From the NCBI GenBank assembly GCA_944385035.1, contig CALWVV010000001.1, forward strand, positions 248,001 through 312,000: a DNA stretch of 64,000 nucleotides, read 5' to 3'. This DNA comes from an uncultured Oscillospiraceae bacterium (lineage in GTDB: Bacteria; Bacillota; Clostridia; Oscillospirales; Oscillospiraceae). Under the pieces are notes generated by a model that did not search any database, was not told where the DNA came from, and saw nothing but the letters and a program-made list of their open reading frames with translations. Numbering within the stretch: the first letter of the stretch is position 1; every line of letters begins with the position of its first letter. A program made the translations under genes and the position numbers. This document shows, in pieces, positions 44,031 to 52,605 of this stretch.

Positions 44031-45047
44031 TCAGTACCTTCCAAATGTACAATTCGGCCAGTGACACTCCCTGCACAGCTGGCACAATCCGCCGTTCCCC
44101 AATTTCACCAGATCTTCCTTGGTCAGCTTTTCTCCAGTAAAAAGCTGCGGCAGCAACACATCAAACATGGTGGTAGGCAGACTGATTGCCGCTCCGGGGA
44201 CTCCCAGAATCGCAGTCTCGCCCAGGTAGGCAACCAACGTCATATTTCCCGGCTGGGCGGGGACCCCGTGGCAGATGATTTCCGCCCCCAGTTTCCGAAT
44301 GGCTCCGGGCGTCAGGTCGTCCGGATCCACGGACATACCACCTGTAAAGATTATCAAATCGGCCCCCAGCTCCTGATAACGCTTTCCGGCCGCTGCAATC
44401 ATTTCCAGATCATCGTCACACACCGTTACTCCCAAAAGCTCAGCGGGATACGCAGTCAGTTTTTCCCGCACCACCGGCTCAAATTTATCCTGAATTCTCC
44501 CATGATATACCTCACTTCCCGTGACCACAACGCCAATGTTCTTTCTCTGATACGGCCGCAGGTCCAACAGCTTTCTGTCCCGGCAAAGCGCTTCTGCCTG
44601 GGCGATCTGCTCCTCTTTTGTCACAAGAGGCACAATCCGCATCGATGCCAAACGGTCACCGGGCTGCACCGGATAGTGGTCCGGAAGGGTGGCTATGGTA
44701 ATATCTCCAATTTCGTTCACTGCTCTGAGCAGCTGCGTATCCACCCGGAACATTCCTCGTTCATCGGCGATCAGCAACATTTTGCCCTCACTGGGTCCGG
44801 TATAGTGGGCGTTGTCCAGCTTAGTCATAGCAGCCAAACGCACCGCAGCCTCCTCTTCATGGAGCTCGCCCGCAGTTTCCTCCCATACAAACACCATCCG
44901 TTTGCCATAGTCCAGCAGCGCCGGAACGTCTTCCGGGCGTATGACATGCCCCCGCTTGAATGCCGGGCCTTTAAATCCATCATACATAGCCGTAACATCA
45001 TGGCAAAGCTCCATGCCGACCGCATCTTCGACCTTTACTTTTTTCAT
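44031..45047 (-). CDS. MoeA-like molybdopterin-binding protein
   Basis: 338 residues, shorter than MoeA (about 400). The MoCF-binding domain is present in the C-terminal half (IGVVVTGSEVYHGRIQD, ADLIIFTGGMSVDPDDLTPG, PGNMTLVAYLGETAILGVPG). The N-terminal part lacks the full MoeA domain set. The tail GLCQLCRECHWPNCTFG has four cysteines that may bind a metal. It probably handles molybdopterin or inserts Mo in the pathway encoded by its neighbours. Confidence 0.85.
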   Translation of the reverse strand: MKKVKVEDAVGMELCHDVTAMYDGFKGPAFKRGHVIRPEDVPALLDYGKRMVFVWEETAGELHEEEAAVRLAAMTKLDNAHYTGPSEGKMLLIADERGMFRVDTQLLRAVNEIGDITIATLPDHYPVQPGDRLASMRIVPLVTKEEQIAQAEALCRDRKLLDLRPYQRKNIGVVVTGSEVYHGRIQDKFEPVVREKLTAYPAELLGVTVCDDDLEMIAAAGKRYQELGADLIIFTGGMSVDPDDLTPGAIRKLGAEIICHGVPAQPGNMTLVAYLGETAILGVPGAAISLPTTMFDVLLPQLFTGEKLTKEDLVKLGNGGLCQLCRECHWPNCTFGRY

Positions 45048-45111
45048 TGCAGAACTCCCTTCTGTCTCCTGCCCATCCAGGCCGTTTGTTCAGCCCCCGA
45101 TTGCGCACCGC

Positions 45112-46152
45112 TCAATGTTCCAGCAGCAAGATTGATTTTCTGGGAAAACTGACCTGCACGGTGTCCGCACGCATGTTCTCCCAGGTTTCCTTGTCCACTT
45201 CCCAGCCGATTAGAACGCCGTCTTCCTTTCCTTCGGGCCGCAGCATAACGACAAAGGAAAACGGATTTTCCACTTCTTCCATGACCCGGAACAAAAACGC
45301 GTTTTCTCCGTTACCCGGAACAATATCATGCATTCGGATGCCAAGATAGCCCGCCCTGTTGTCATCATTGATTTTCAGCTCCACGCCCCAATCGGCTGCA
45401 TACACGCGGCCAGCTCTCCCTCGAACCAATCTGGAAATGTTTTTGCAGCCGGTCATAATTGCCCCTGCCTTGGTTTGGGGGTTCTCAAATACGGCCTGCT
45501 TTTTTCCCTGCACTTCCACCCGGCCGCGGTCCATGACCGCAATGGAATCTGCAAGGCGGAACACTTCATCCCGGTCATGGGAGACCAATAAAACACTTTT
45601 TCCAAACTGGCGGATCACATGCCGCACTTCTTGCTCCAACCGAAACCGCAGCTGGCTATCCAGCGCGGAAAAGGGTTCATCCAGCAAGAGCAGTTTCGGA
45701 GCCGAGACCAGCACTCTGGCCAAAGCCACCCGCTGCTGCTGGCCGCCGGAGAGCTGGTGGGGATAATGTCGCGCCTGGTCCGTCAATCCGAAGCGCTCCA
45801 TAGCCTCTTCGACCAAAGCCATCCGCTTTTCTTTGCTGTTCTCCCGCCACGCCCCAGCCCAGATATTCTGACGCACTGTCATATGGGGAAACAAGGCGTA
45901 GTTCTGAAATACCACCCCTACCCGCCGTTGCTGAGGGCTTACATTGATTCCCTTTTCCGAGTCAAATACGCTCGTCCCATCGACTACAATGCGCCCCCGG
46001 TCCGGCCGTTCAATTCCGGCAATGCATTTCAGCGTCATGCTTTTTCCGCACCCAGATGCCCCCAGAAGTGCCAGCGTTTCCTCCTGCGCCTCCAGCTTCA
46101 CTTTTAAATGAAAACTTCCAAGTCTCTTTTCAATATCCACAGAAACTGACAT
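45112..46152 (-). CDS. modC: Molybdate ABC transporter ATPase ModC
   Basis: 346 residues. Walker A GASGCGKS, Q-loop VVFQNYALFPH, signature LSGGQQQRVALAR, Walker B LLLLDEPFSALD and H-loop SHDRDEV. The C-terminal 110 residues form a TOBE/Mop-like regulatory domain (YLGIRMHDIVPG). It energises molybdate uptake through ModB. It starts 2 bases upstream of the modB stop, so the pair is coupled. Confidence 0.9.
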   Translation of the reverse strand: MSVSVDIEKRLGSFHLKVKLEAQEETLALLGASGCGKSMTLKCIAGIERPDRGRIVVDGTSVFDSEKGINVSPQQRRVGVVFQNYALFPHMTVRQNIWAGAWRENSKEKRMALVEEAMERFGLTDQARHYPHQLSGGQQQRVALARVLVSAPKLLLLDEPFSALDSQLRFRLEQEVRHVIRQFGKSVLLVSHDRDEVFRLADSIAVMDRGRVEVQGKKQAVFENPQTKAGAIMTGCKNISRLVRGRAGRVYAADWGVELKINDDNRAGYLGIRMHDIVPGNGENAFLFRVMEEVENPFSFVVMLRPEGKEDGVLIGWEVDKETWENMRADTVQVSFPRKSILLLEH

Positions 46153-46153
46153 C

Positions 46154-46834
46154 TCAGTTCCCCCTTACCGGTTTCCTTGCCGACGTTCGTTTTTCCAACA
46201 GGTTCAGTGCCAGCAATACCGCAAAGGAGATGGCCATATTACACAGCACCCACTGAAAAGCCAGTTCGTCATTGTTGGTACGCCAAAGCTGATAGACTGT
46301 CGTAGCGATTGTTGCCGTCTTGCCGGGGGTGTAGCCGGCAATCATGCTGGTAGCCCCAAATTCTCCCAGCGCCCTGGCAAAGGCTAATACGGTCCCCGCC
46401 AGGATCCCCTGGCGGCAGCAGGGCATTCGGATTCGCCAAAATATATATGTATTGGACAGCCCCAGACTCTGCGCTGAATAGGCCAGCGTCTCATCAAAGG
46501 ATTCAAAGGCCCCTCGGGCAGTACGGTACATCAAGGGGAATATGACCACCACAGTAGCAAAGATTGCAGACCACCAAGTCATCGTCAGTTTGAGACCAAA
46601 TACATCTAAAAACCATGCACCAACCAGACGCTTCGGCCCCAGCACACGCAAAAGCAAATACCCTACCACCGTGGGCGGAAGCACCAGCGGAAGTGTCAGG
46701 AGTACATCTAAAATTCCTTTGACCATCTTTGGGGCTTTTGCAATGTAATAGGCCGCAAATATGCCTGTAAAGAAAATGATAATGGTGCTGATCCCTGCAA
46801 TCCGCAGGGAATTGACCAGAGGGAACCAGTCCAC
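46154..46834 (-). CDS. modB: Molybdate ABC transporter permease ModB
   Basis: 226 residues with five or six membrane helices and the ABC permease coupling loop (RALGEFGATSMIAGYTPGKT), identical in form to ModB/CysT proteins. Also typical is LPLVLPPTVVGYLLLRVLG. The start is an ATG at 46832-46834 that lacks an ideal ribosome site, 63 bases after modA. Confidence 0.9.
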   Translation of the reverse strand: MDWFPLVNSLRIAGISTIIIFFTGIFAAYYIAKAPKMVKGILDVLLTLPLVLPPTVVGYLLLRVLGPKRLVGAWFLDVFGLKLTMTWWSAIFATVVVIFPLMYRTARGAFESFDETLAYSAQSLGLSNTYIFWRIRMPCCRQGILAGTVLAFARALGEFGATSMIAGYTPGKTATIATTVYQLWRTNNDELAFQWVLCNMAISFAVLLALNLLEKRTSARKPVRGN

Positions 46835-46897
46835 ACGTTCACGACCTTTGCTTTTTGATGCCGGGAAGCCAGCTTCCGTTTCAACCGCCTGAGCACT

Positions 46898-47764
46898 TTA
46901 AGACACAGGTGTAAACCCTACTTTCTCAAACACCTCATCCCCGGCTTCACCAGTCAGATATGTCAGAAAGTCCTTCGCTTGCTGAGGATGTTCGGAGCTG
47001 TTTATTACCGCGGCTGGATAGATGACCTGGCCGCACATCTCTGCAGTGGCAGTATCCACAACCGTAAGCCCTGCAGAAAAGGCATCGGTCTGATAGATTA
47101 TGCCGCAATCCACCACCGCCTCAGAAACTTGAGTGGTCACTTCCTTCACATTGGAGCCATACGTAATACAGCCGGAAGCTGCAAGATCTTTTTCTCTCAG
47201 CGCAAAGTAATCAAAAATTTTCTGAGTATATTGCCCCACAGGCACGTCTGCATTTCCCATGGCCAGAAGAGCAGATCCCTCGTTCAACTTCTGCGCCAAT
47301 TCTTTGTAGGAATAAATCCCAGCCGGATTTCCCTCCGGCACGGCCAGCGCCACCTTGTTTTCCAAAATATTGAATCGGCTGTCGGCAAGAACAAAGTCCA
47401 ACTGTTCCGTATTTATCTGAGAATCCGCGCTGATATCAAGCTGATCCATTTGCTTTTGTCCCGCAGAGATAAAAATATCCACCTCCGCCCCCTCCTGAAT
47501 CTGAGTTTTGAGCGTACCGGAAGAGTCAAAATTAAACACAAGGCTGACATCCTGGTGTTCCTGCTCGTACTGTTCTCCAAGCTCCGTGAGGGTTTCCGTC
47601 ATCGAAGCGGCCGCAAATACAATAAGCTCTACCGGCTCAGAGACTTGCTGGGAACTGCCGGAAGCGTTCCCCGAAGACGAAACGCTATTCCTATGATCTT
47701 TTCCGCAGGAAGCCAGGGAAAAAGCCAGCACCCCAGCAAGGATCAACGCAAAATACTTCTTCAT
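46898..47764 (-). CDS. modA: Molybdate-binding lipoprotein ModA
   Basis: 288 residues. Lipoprotein signal with LASC lipobox (FALILAGVLAFSLASC), a Ser-rich linker, then the type II periplasmic-binding fold: VFAAASMTETL, FNFDSSGTLKTQI and GADVDIFIS-like QEGAEVDIFISAGQ, followed by YPAAVINSSEHPQQAKDFL. These Ser residues bind the oxyanion in ModA. Tungstate cannot be excluded as a ligand. It precedes modB and modC. Confidence 0.92.
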   Translation of the reverse strand: MKKYFALILAGVLAFSLASCGKDHRNSVSSSGNASGSSQQVSEPVELIVFAAASMTETLTELGEQYEQEHQDVSLVFNFDSSGTLKTQIQEGAEVDIFISAGQKQMDQLDISADSQINTEQLDFVLADSRFNILENKVALAVPEGNPAGIYSYKELAQKLNEGSALLAMGNADVPVGQYTQKIFDYFALREKDLAASGCITYGSNVKEVTTQVSEAVVDCGIIYQTDAFSAGLTVVDTATAEMCGQVIYPAAVINSSEHPQQAKDFLTYLTGEAGDEVFEKVGFTPVS

Positions 47765-47913
47765 CCACTACCATTCCTTTCTTGTTTCATCCATTTCTCA
47801 AACCCCAATCGGGTTTTACACATGTAACGATCGGCAATAAGCCCTCAAAGGCCAGGCCGCTGCAGCCGCCATATCAAGAAACCTGCGCACCCTGCCGGTT
47901 TCTGCGGCCAAAT

Positions 47914-47958
47914 AAATGAGACTGCTGCAGAACATTTGATTCTGCAGCAGTCTCATTT
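47914..47958. terminator. Perfect 19-bp stem-loop between xdhC and modA
   Basis: Arms 47914-47932 and 47940-47958 are fully complementary with a 7-base loop. The stem ends in A/T-rich flanks on both sides, so it can act on the minus-strand xdhC transcript. It may partly separate the hydroxylase genes from the modABC-moa genes. Confidence 0.65.
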
Positions 47959-48031
47959 TTCCACAAAGCAGTTCATTGAGTAAGAAATATTCCCTGCCGT
48001 AGTTCGGAACAGCAGAACCAAGCAACGTTTA

Positions 48032-49006
48032 TCAAGTGTCTTGTGTTGCTCTGAAGTGAATCAGTTGTGCAGCAATGGAAATGGCAATTTCCTCCGGGGT
48101 CTGTCCTCCTATCGGCAGTCCAATGGGGGTAACAATGCGGGAAAGCGCCTGCTGTGAAAAACCGCATTTCTGCAGCATTTCAAAGGAATACTGTGCTTTC
48201 CGTTTGCTTCCGATCACTCCAATATAGCGGGCCGGCGTGCAAAGCACCTGTTGCTGCACCAAAAGGTCATAATCATGGCCACGGGTCATAATACAGACAT
48301 AATCATGCTCCGTTATGGAAATTTCCTGAGGAATGTTTGAAAAATCGATCTGCTTGACCTTGTACGCAAGGGGAAACAGTTCCCGCGAGGCAAATTCCTC
48401 ACGATTTTCCAGAACTACGCAAGGAAAATCCAGCGGATACAGAACAGGAACCAATGCCTGAGCCACATGGCCACCGCCGAAAATATAGACCAAGCCGGGG
48501 CGATGAATTTGTTGCGTGAACCACCTGGCCCCCTCCCACTCCAAAATCCTGGGAGGAGCCGGCAGCGACGATGAATCCTGTACGGTCAGTTCCCCATGTT
48601 CCAGCGGAGTGCACAGCCAGAGCGGCTTTCCCGCCTCAAAAGCTGCTGCAACTGTTTCACACACAGCCGCAATTTTGGTGTCGTGCCCTTGAATTGGTAA
48701 AAAATGGGCCTTCACCTGTCCGCCGCATACCATATCCAGTTGTCCCGGTCCCGTCTGATTCAACGAAAAAATCCGGCACTGCGGCCTCTGGGTGGGATCG
48801 CACTTTAATATTTGCTGCGCCGTTTCAATACAGCGGCTTTCCACCGCTCCGCCTCCCACAGTGCCAGCCACCCGCCCCTGGCTGCCCACCAGCATGCGTG
48901 CGCCCGCACCTCGCGGGACAGAGCCGGAGCTGGCAGTCAAGGTGACCAAAACCGTGTCTTCTCCCTTGAGCGTCATATTTTTCAACGCATGAAACAGCCT
49001 TTTCAA
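48032..49006 (-). CDS. xdhC: XdhC/CoxI family maturation factor
   Basis: 324 residues. N-terminal XdhC/CoxI domain (VTLTASSGSVPRGAGARMLV, VAGTVGGGAVESRCIETAQ) and C-terminal Rossmann domain (YIFGGGHVAQALVPVLYPL, IGVIGSKRKAQYSFEML). XdhC binds molybdenum cofactor, promotes its sulfuration and inserts it into xanthine-dehydrogenase-type enzymes. It lies between mocA and modA. Confidence 0.92.
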   Translation of the reverse strand: MKRLFHALKNMTLKGEDTVLVTLTASSGSVPRGAGARMLVGSQGRVAGTVGGGAVESRCIETAQQILKCDPTQRPQCRIFSLNQTGPGQLDMVCGGQVKAHFLPIQGHDTKIAAVCETVAAAFEAGKPLWLCTPLEHGELTVQDSSSLPAPPRILEWEGARWFTQQIHRPGLVYIFGGGHVAQALVPVLYPLDFPCVVLENREEFASRELFPLAYKVKQIDFSNIPQEISITEHDYVCIMTRGHDYDLLVQQQVLCTPARYIGVIGSKRKAQYSFEMLQKCGFSQQALSRIVTPIGLPIGGQTPEEIAISIAAQLIHFRATQDT

Positions 49007-49035
49007 CCCTTGCGCCTCCGTCCCTTTATGCTTTG

Positions 49036-49644
49036 TTACATACCACTTCGCTGCATGTTCCAGTGGTCATAGTACTCCAAAAGCTTCTGATAATCCTGGG
49101 GCGAATCCGCATCCATCAGAACGGCAGCATCTTCTGTCTCCATAAATTTGCTCTCGAGTTTTCCGGAACGCAGAAGCCCTTTTAACCCATCCGTCCCCTT
49201 CCAGGTCTGCACTGTATGCACAGCCTCCGCGTTCAGCAAAATGGGATGCCCCCCACGGCCATGGCAGCTGGGACGCACCACCGGAGCATCCAGTTCACAC
49301 ATTGCACGAAGGGTGTCCGGCGAAACCAGGGGAATGTCACCAGGCATAATAAATACCCGCTCCGCCTCCGCAGTGAGCTGAGCCAGACCAAGCTGGATAG
49401 AGGTCAGCATGTCGGTCGTTGCATATTGCGCATTACGGCACAGTGTGACAGAGGAAAACCGAAGATGTTCTTCCAGCAATTGTCCTTGAAAACCAGTCAC
49501 AACAATAATCTGACCGGCTCCCCCAGCACGCAGGCTGTCAATCGTATGCTGGATCACAGTAGCTGTCCCCAGCGGAAGCAGGGGCTTAAACCGGTGCATT
49601 CTGGAGGAAAGCCCGGCCGCGGCAATCACAGCGGAAATATACAT
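49036..49644 (-). CDS. mocA: MocA-like molybdenum cofactor nucleotidyltransferase
   Basis: 202 residues of the MobA-like NTP transferase fold: AVIAAAGLSSRMHRFKPLLPL (G-rich loop with catalytic Arg and Lys, shown here for its position at residues 5-25), FIMPGDIPLV with the metal Asp, and a SCHGRGGHPILL substrate loop. MocA attaches CMP to the cofactor, giving the dinucleotide form used by hydroxylases of this family. The start at 49642-49644 follows AAAGGAGC. It is 29 bases before xdhC. Confidence 0.88.
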   Translation of the reverse strand: MYISAVIAAAGLSSRMHRFKPLLPLGTATVIQHTIDSLRAGGAGQIIVVTGFQGQLLEEHLRFSSVTLCRNAQYATTDMLTSIQLGLAQLTAEAERVFIMPGDIPLVSPDTLRAMCELDAPVVRPSCHGRGGHPILLNAEAVHTVQTWKGTDGLKGLLRSGKLESKFMETEDAAVLMDADSPQDYQKLLEYYDHWNMQRSGM

Positions 49645-49696
49645 ATTCTGCTCCTTTCTCTGCGCCACAGCCGGTTTCTCCAGTCAAACCGCGATA

Positions 49697-51121
49697 TCAG
49701 GGAATGATGTCCTCATCTTTCTGGGCAGGATCCATATACTTGATGGTCCAGCCAGTCCAAATGCAGATCAGGGACATGATAGGATTCAGCATTGCAAAGA
49801 ACATAAAGGGAGCATACTGACCGGTCGCTACGCCTAAGGTGCCCAAGATAAACGCGCCGTCTGTTCCATAAGGGCAAAACGGAGCACAGAGGGTGCCTAC
49901 GTCCTCCAGAATACGGGACAGGTTTTTGGGATGCAGGTTGCGGTCACGGAAGGTCTGGCGGAACATCCGGCCGGGCAGCACAATGGCGACATACTGAACG
50001 CCAGTGGCAAAATTGGTAAACAGGGTAGAAAACACCGTCGTCGTCATCATCGCCTTGTCGCTCTTGGCGTGGGAAAGGATCTTTTCCACCACACTATGGA
50101 CCATTCCTGTGCGCTCCACGATTCCGGCAAAGGCCAGCGCAATTAAAATCAGGGCAATGGTGTCCATCATACCAGACAGGCCGCCCCGGTTGACCAGCTT
50201 GTTGATGGCCTCAACGCCGGTGTCCATGCTGACACCAGTATAGGCGGCTCCCAGCACCTGAGACAGCGTGGCCCCCTGGAATGCGATGGCAAATATACCG
50301 CCTAACGCCGCTACCCCCAGCAGTCCAGGGATAGCAGGGACCTTGAATATGACCATCAGCAGCACGCAGATGGGAGGGATCAGCATAATAGGGCTAATGT
50401 TAAAGCAGGCATCCAGCGTCTCCAGATACAGATCAATGGTACCAAGATCGGCATTTTCTCCCACCACCGAAATTCCCAGTATTCCATAGATAATCAGTGC
50501 AACGATATAAGAAGGAGTCGTAGTATAGACCATGTGCTTCATGTGAGAGAACACGGTGGTACCTGCCATAGCGGGAGCCAGATTGGTGGTATCAGAGAGC
50601 GGCGAAATTTTATCTCCAAAATAGGCTCCGGAAATAATAGCGCCGCAAGTCATTCCGGCGTTGACACCCAGACCGGCACCCACGCCCATCAACGCAACTC
50701 CCACGGTTCCCATGGTGCTCCAGGAGCTTCCTGTAAAGGTAGAAACCAACGTACAAAGCAGGCAGGCCGTGAGCAGGAAGATCTTCGGAGAGATCCAAGT
50801 CAGGCCGTAGTAAATCATAGTGGGCACAATACCGCCCAGCATCCAGGTGCCAATGACCATGCCAATGATCAGCATAATCAGCATGGCAGGGGCAGAGGCT
50901 TTGATGGTGTCGCAAATACCAGCCTCCATTTCCGTCCATTTGTAACCGGACAGAATGCCAACAATTCCCGCGACCGCCGCGGCCAGCACCAGCGGCATGT
51001 GTGCCGAGGTTCCAAACAGCATGATGCCGCTGAGGATCAATGCAAAGGTAATCACAAATACGATTGCCGACTTTCCAAAATCTACCGGGGCTTTTTTTAC
51101 TTCATTGGTTGTCTTAGCCAT
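49697..51121 (-). CDS. NhaC-family Na+/H+ or organic acid antiporter
   Basis: 474 residues with 11-13 membrane helices. Conserved NhaC features are SSWSTMGTVGVALMG, GAIISGAYFGDKISPLSDTTNLA and the late SGMMDTIALILIALAFAG. The family includes NhaC and MleN (malate/lactate with Na+/H+). Its position within a hydroxylase operon suggests movement of the substrate, the product or ions tied to it. The start at 51119-51121 has GGGAGAG upstream. Confidence 0.85.
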   Translation of the reverse strand: MAKTTNEVKKAPVDFGKSAIVFVITFALILSGIMLFGTSAHMPLVLAAAVAGIVGILSGYKWTEMEAGICDTIKASAPAMLIMLIIGMVIGTWMLGGIVPTMIYYGLTWISPKIFLLTACLLCTLVSTFTGSSWSTMGTVGVALMGVGAGLGVNAGMTCGAIISGAYFGDKISPLSDTTNLAPAMAGTTVFSHMKHMVYTTTPSYIVALIIYGILGISVVGENADLGTIDLYLETLDACFNISPIMLIPPICVLLMVIFKVPAIPGLLGVAALGGIFAIAFQGATLSQVLGAAYTGVSMDTGVEAINKLVNRGGLSGMMDTIALILIALAFAGIVERTGMVHSVVEKILSHAKSDKAMMTTTVFSTLFTNFATGVQYVAIVLPGRMFRQTFRDRNLHPKNLSRILEDVGTLCAPFCPYGTDGAFILGTLGVATGQYAPFMFFAMLNPIMSLICIWTGWTIKYMDPAQKDEDIIP

Positions 51122-51256
51122 AACATTCTCTCCCATCCAAATTTTTCAGGGTAATCGAAACGCACGGCCCTCTTGAGCCGTTCTGATGTCACAGATAAGC
51201 TTGGTTTTCTGGTCATACTCCCTCAAAATTTTTATCTCTCTTGGACAAACAACACA

Positions 51257-52138
51257 TTACAGTTCGGCCGCTCCAATCAGCTCCACAACATCGTAAACCA
51301 CACCTTTTGCTGCACGTTCCTTATATAGCTGCTCTGCCTCTGTCAGCTTCAGCTTGGGCGGCCGGGTTCGCTTCAGACGAATCTGCCGGATCTGATCTGC
51401 CAGCAGCTGCGCCGCTTGTTCCGCAGTGAGCAGGTCGGCCAACAAGCCCGGATTGGGAAAAGCACACGGCCTGCGGTCAATAGCGCCGACAAAAGCGCTC
51501 AGGACCTCCGGTTTCCCGCTGTAGTTTTTCCAGGCTGCGCACAGGGATATTTGTGCAATGGTCACTTCCCTGCGGCTGCCAAGCTTAACAAAGCAGCTGT
51601 TCAGCTCCTTGTCAATGGGCAGATATATGGCAGTTAAAATTTCCCCCTGCTGCAAGCAGGTCTTCCCATCGGGAAACAGGAACTCGTCCATGTCTACCCT
51701 TCGGCTTCCGTCCTGGCTGAGGATCTCCAGTTGCCCATGATATAGAAATATACAAGGTGCAATGTCGCCCGCAGGGGAAGCGTTTACAAGGCTGCCCCCC
51801 AAAGTTCCCTTATTTCTGACCTGCTGGGATCCCACATGGCTGCACGCCATGTAAAGTCCACGAAAATAGCGGCGAATCAGATGATTGTCCGCTGCAGCAG
51901 CGTGAGTAACCATTGCACCGATCTTTAAATAGCCGTCCGTCGTCTCTTCCACGACACGCAGGTCCGGAATGTTCCACAAACTTAAAATACATTCATAATC
52001 CGGGTGCCGGGTGCGGATCTGCGGCATCAAATCGGTGCCACCCGCCAGCACTGCGGTGTTTGTCGGAAGAGTTGGCAGTAAGTTCTTCAGATCCTCCAGG
52101 GTGCCCGGCTGAAGGTATTCTGTCCTTGCCATATTCAC
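51257..52138 (-). CDS. Xanthine dehydrogenase-family FAD subunit
   Basis: 293 residues. The FAD-binding motif LAGGTDLMPQIR and the second nucleotide loop VGSQQVRNKGTLGGSLVNASPAGD are typical of CoxM/XdhB medium subunits. The domain passes electrons between the Fe-S centres and FAD. It overlaps the 2Fe-2S subunit gene by 4 bases (ATGA). It is slightly long at the C-terminus, which is basic and unlike the catalytic core. Confidence 0.92.
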   Translation of the reverse strand: MNMARTEYLQPGTLEDLKNLLPTLPTNTAVLAGGTDLMPQIRTRHPDYECILSLWNIPDLRVVEETTDGYLKIGAMVTHAAAADNHLIRRYFRGLYMACSHVGSQQVRNKGTLGGSLVNASPAGDIAPCIFLYHGQLEILSQDGSRRVDMDEFLFPDGKTCLQQGEILTAIYLPIDKELNSCFVKLGSRREVTIAQISLCAAWKNYSGKPEVLSAFVGAIDRRPCAFPNPGLLADLLTAEQAAQLLADQIRQIRLKRTRPPKLKLTEAEQLYKERAAKGVVYDVVELIGAAEL

Positions 52139-52605
52139 TCCTCCTCACTTTGTGCCGCGGCGGCTTCCTGTACTGCAGCCTTGACTTCCCGGTATCCCGT
52201 ACAGCGGCAAATATTGCCCGCGATTGCCATTTTTACTTCCTCTTGCGTGGGATGAGGATTTTTCAATAACAACGCCTTGATCGACATCACCATTCCGCTG
52301 ACGCAAAAGCCGCACTGGACCGCGCTTTTTTTGATAAAAGCCTTTTGGATCACGTCCAATTCTCCGTTTTGTTCCAGCCCTTCAATGGTCCACAGCTCTC
52401 CTCCATCCAACTGCCCGGTCATGGTCAGACAAGAATGAATCGCCTCTCCGTTAAGCATCACGGTACAGGCTCCGCACTCTCCCTCTCCACAGCCTTCCTT
52501 TGTTCCGGTCAAGCCGAGGTCATCACGAATAAAATCCAGCAGGCGTTTGCTGCCGTCCACCTCCATGGTTTCAGGCCGCCCATTTAATGTGAAATGCAGT
52601 TCCAT
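52135..52605 (-). CDS. Xanthine dehydrogenase-family 2Fe-2S subunit
   Basis: 156 residues. Plant-type 2Fe-2S site CGEGECGACTVML with the fourth Cys in HSCLTM, and the second, helical site CGFCVSGM plus CRCTGYREV. This is the small subunit (CoxS/XdhC-type nomenclature) of molybdenum hydroxylases. Its start overlaps the stop of the large subunit as TAATG, so the subunits are translationally coupled. Confidence 0.94.
   Translation of the reverse strand: MELHFTLNGRPETMEVDGSKRLLDFIRDDLGLTGTKEGCGEGECGACTVMLNGEAIHSCLTMTGQLDGGELWTIEGLEQNGELDVIQKAFIKKSAVQCGFCVSGMVMSIKALLLKNPHPTQEEVKMAIAGNICRCTGYREVKAAVQEAAAAQSEEE

Noticed and set aside
47765-48031. Moco riboswitch before modA
   Set aside because: No convincing match to the remembered Moco RNA core; apart from the 19-bp hairpin no extended structure was found by eye.
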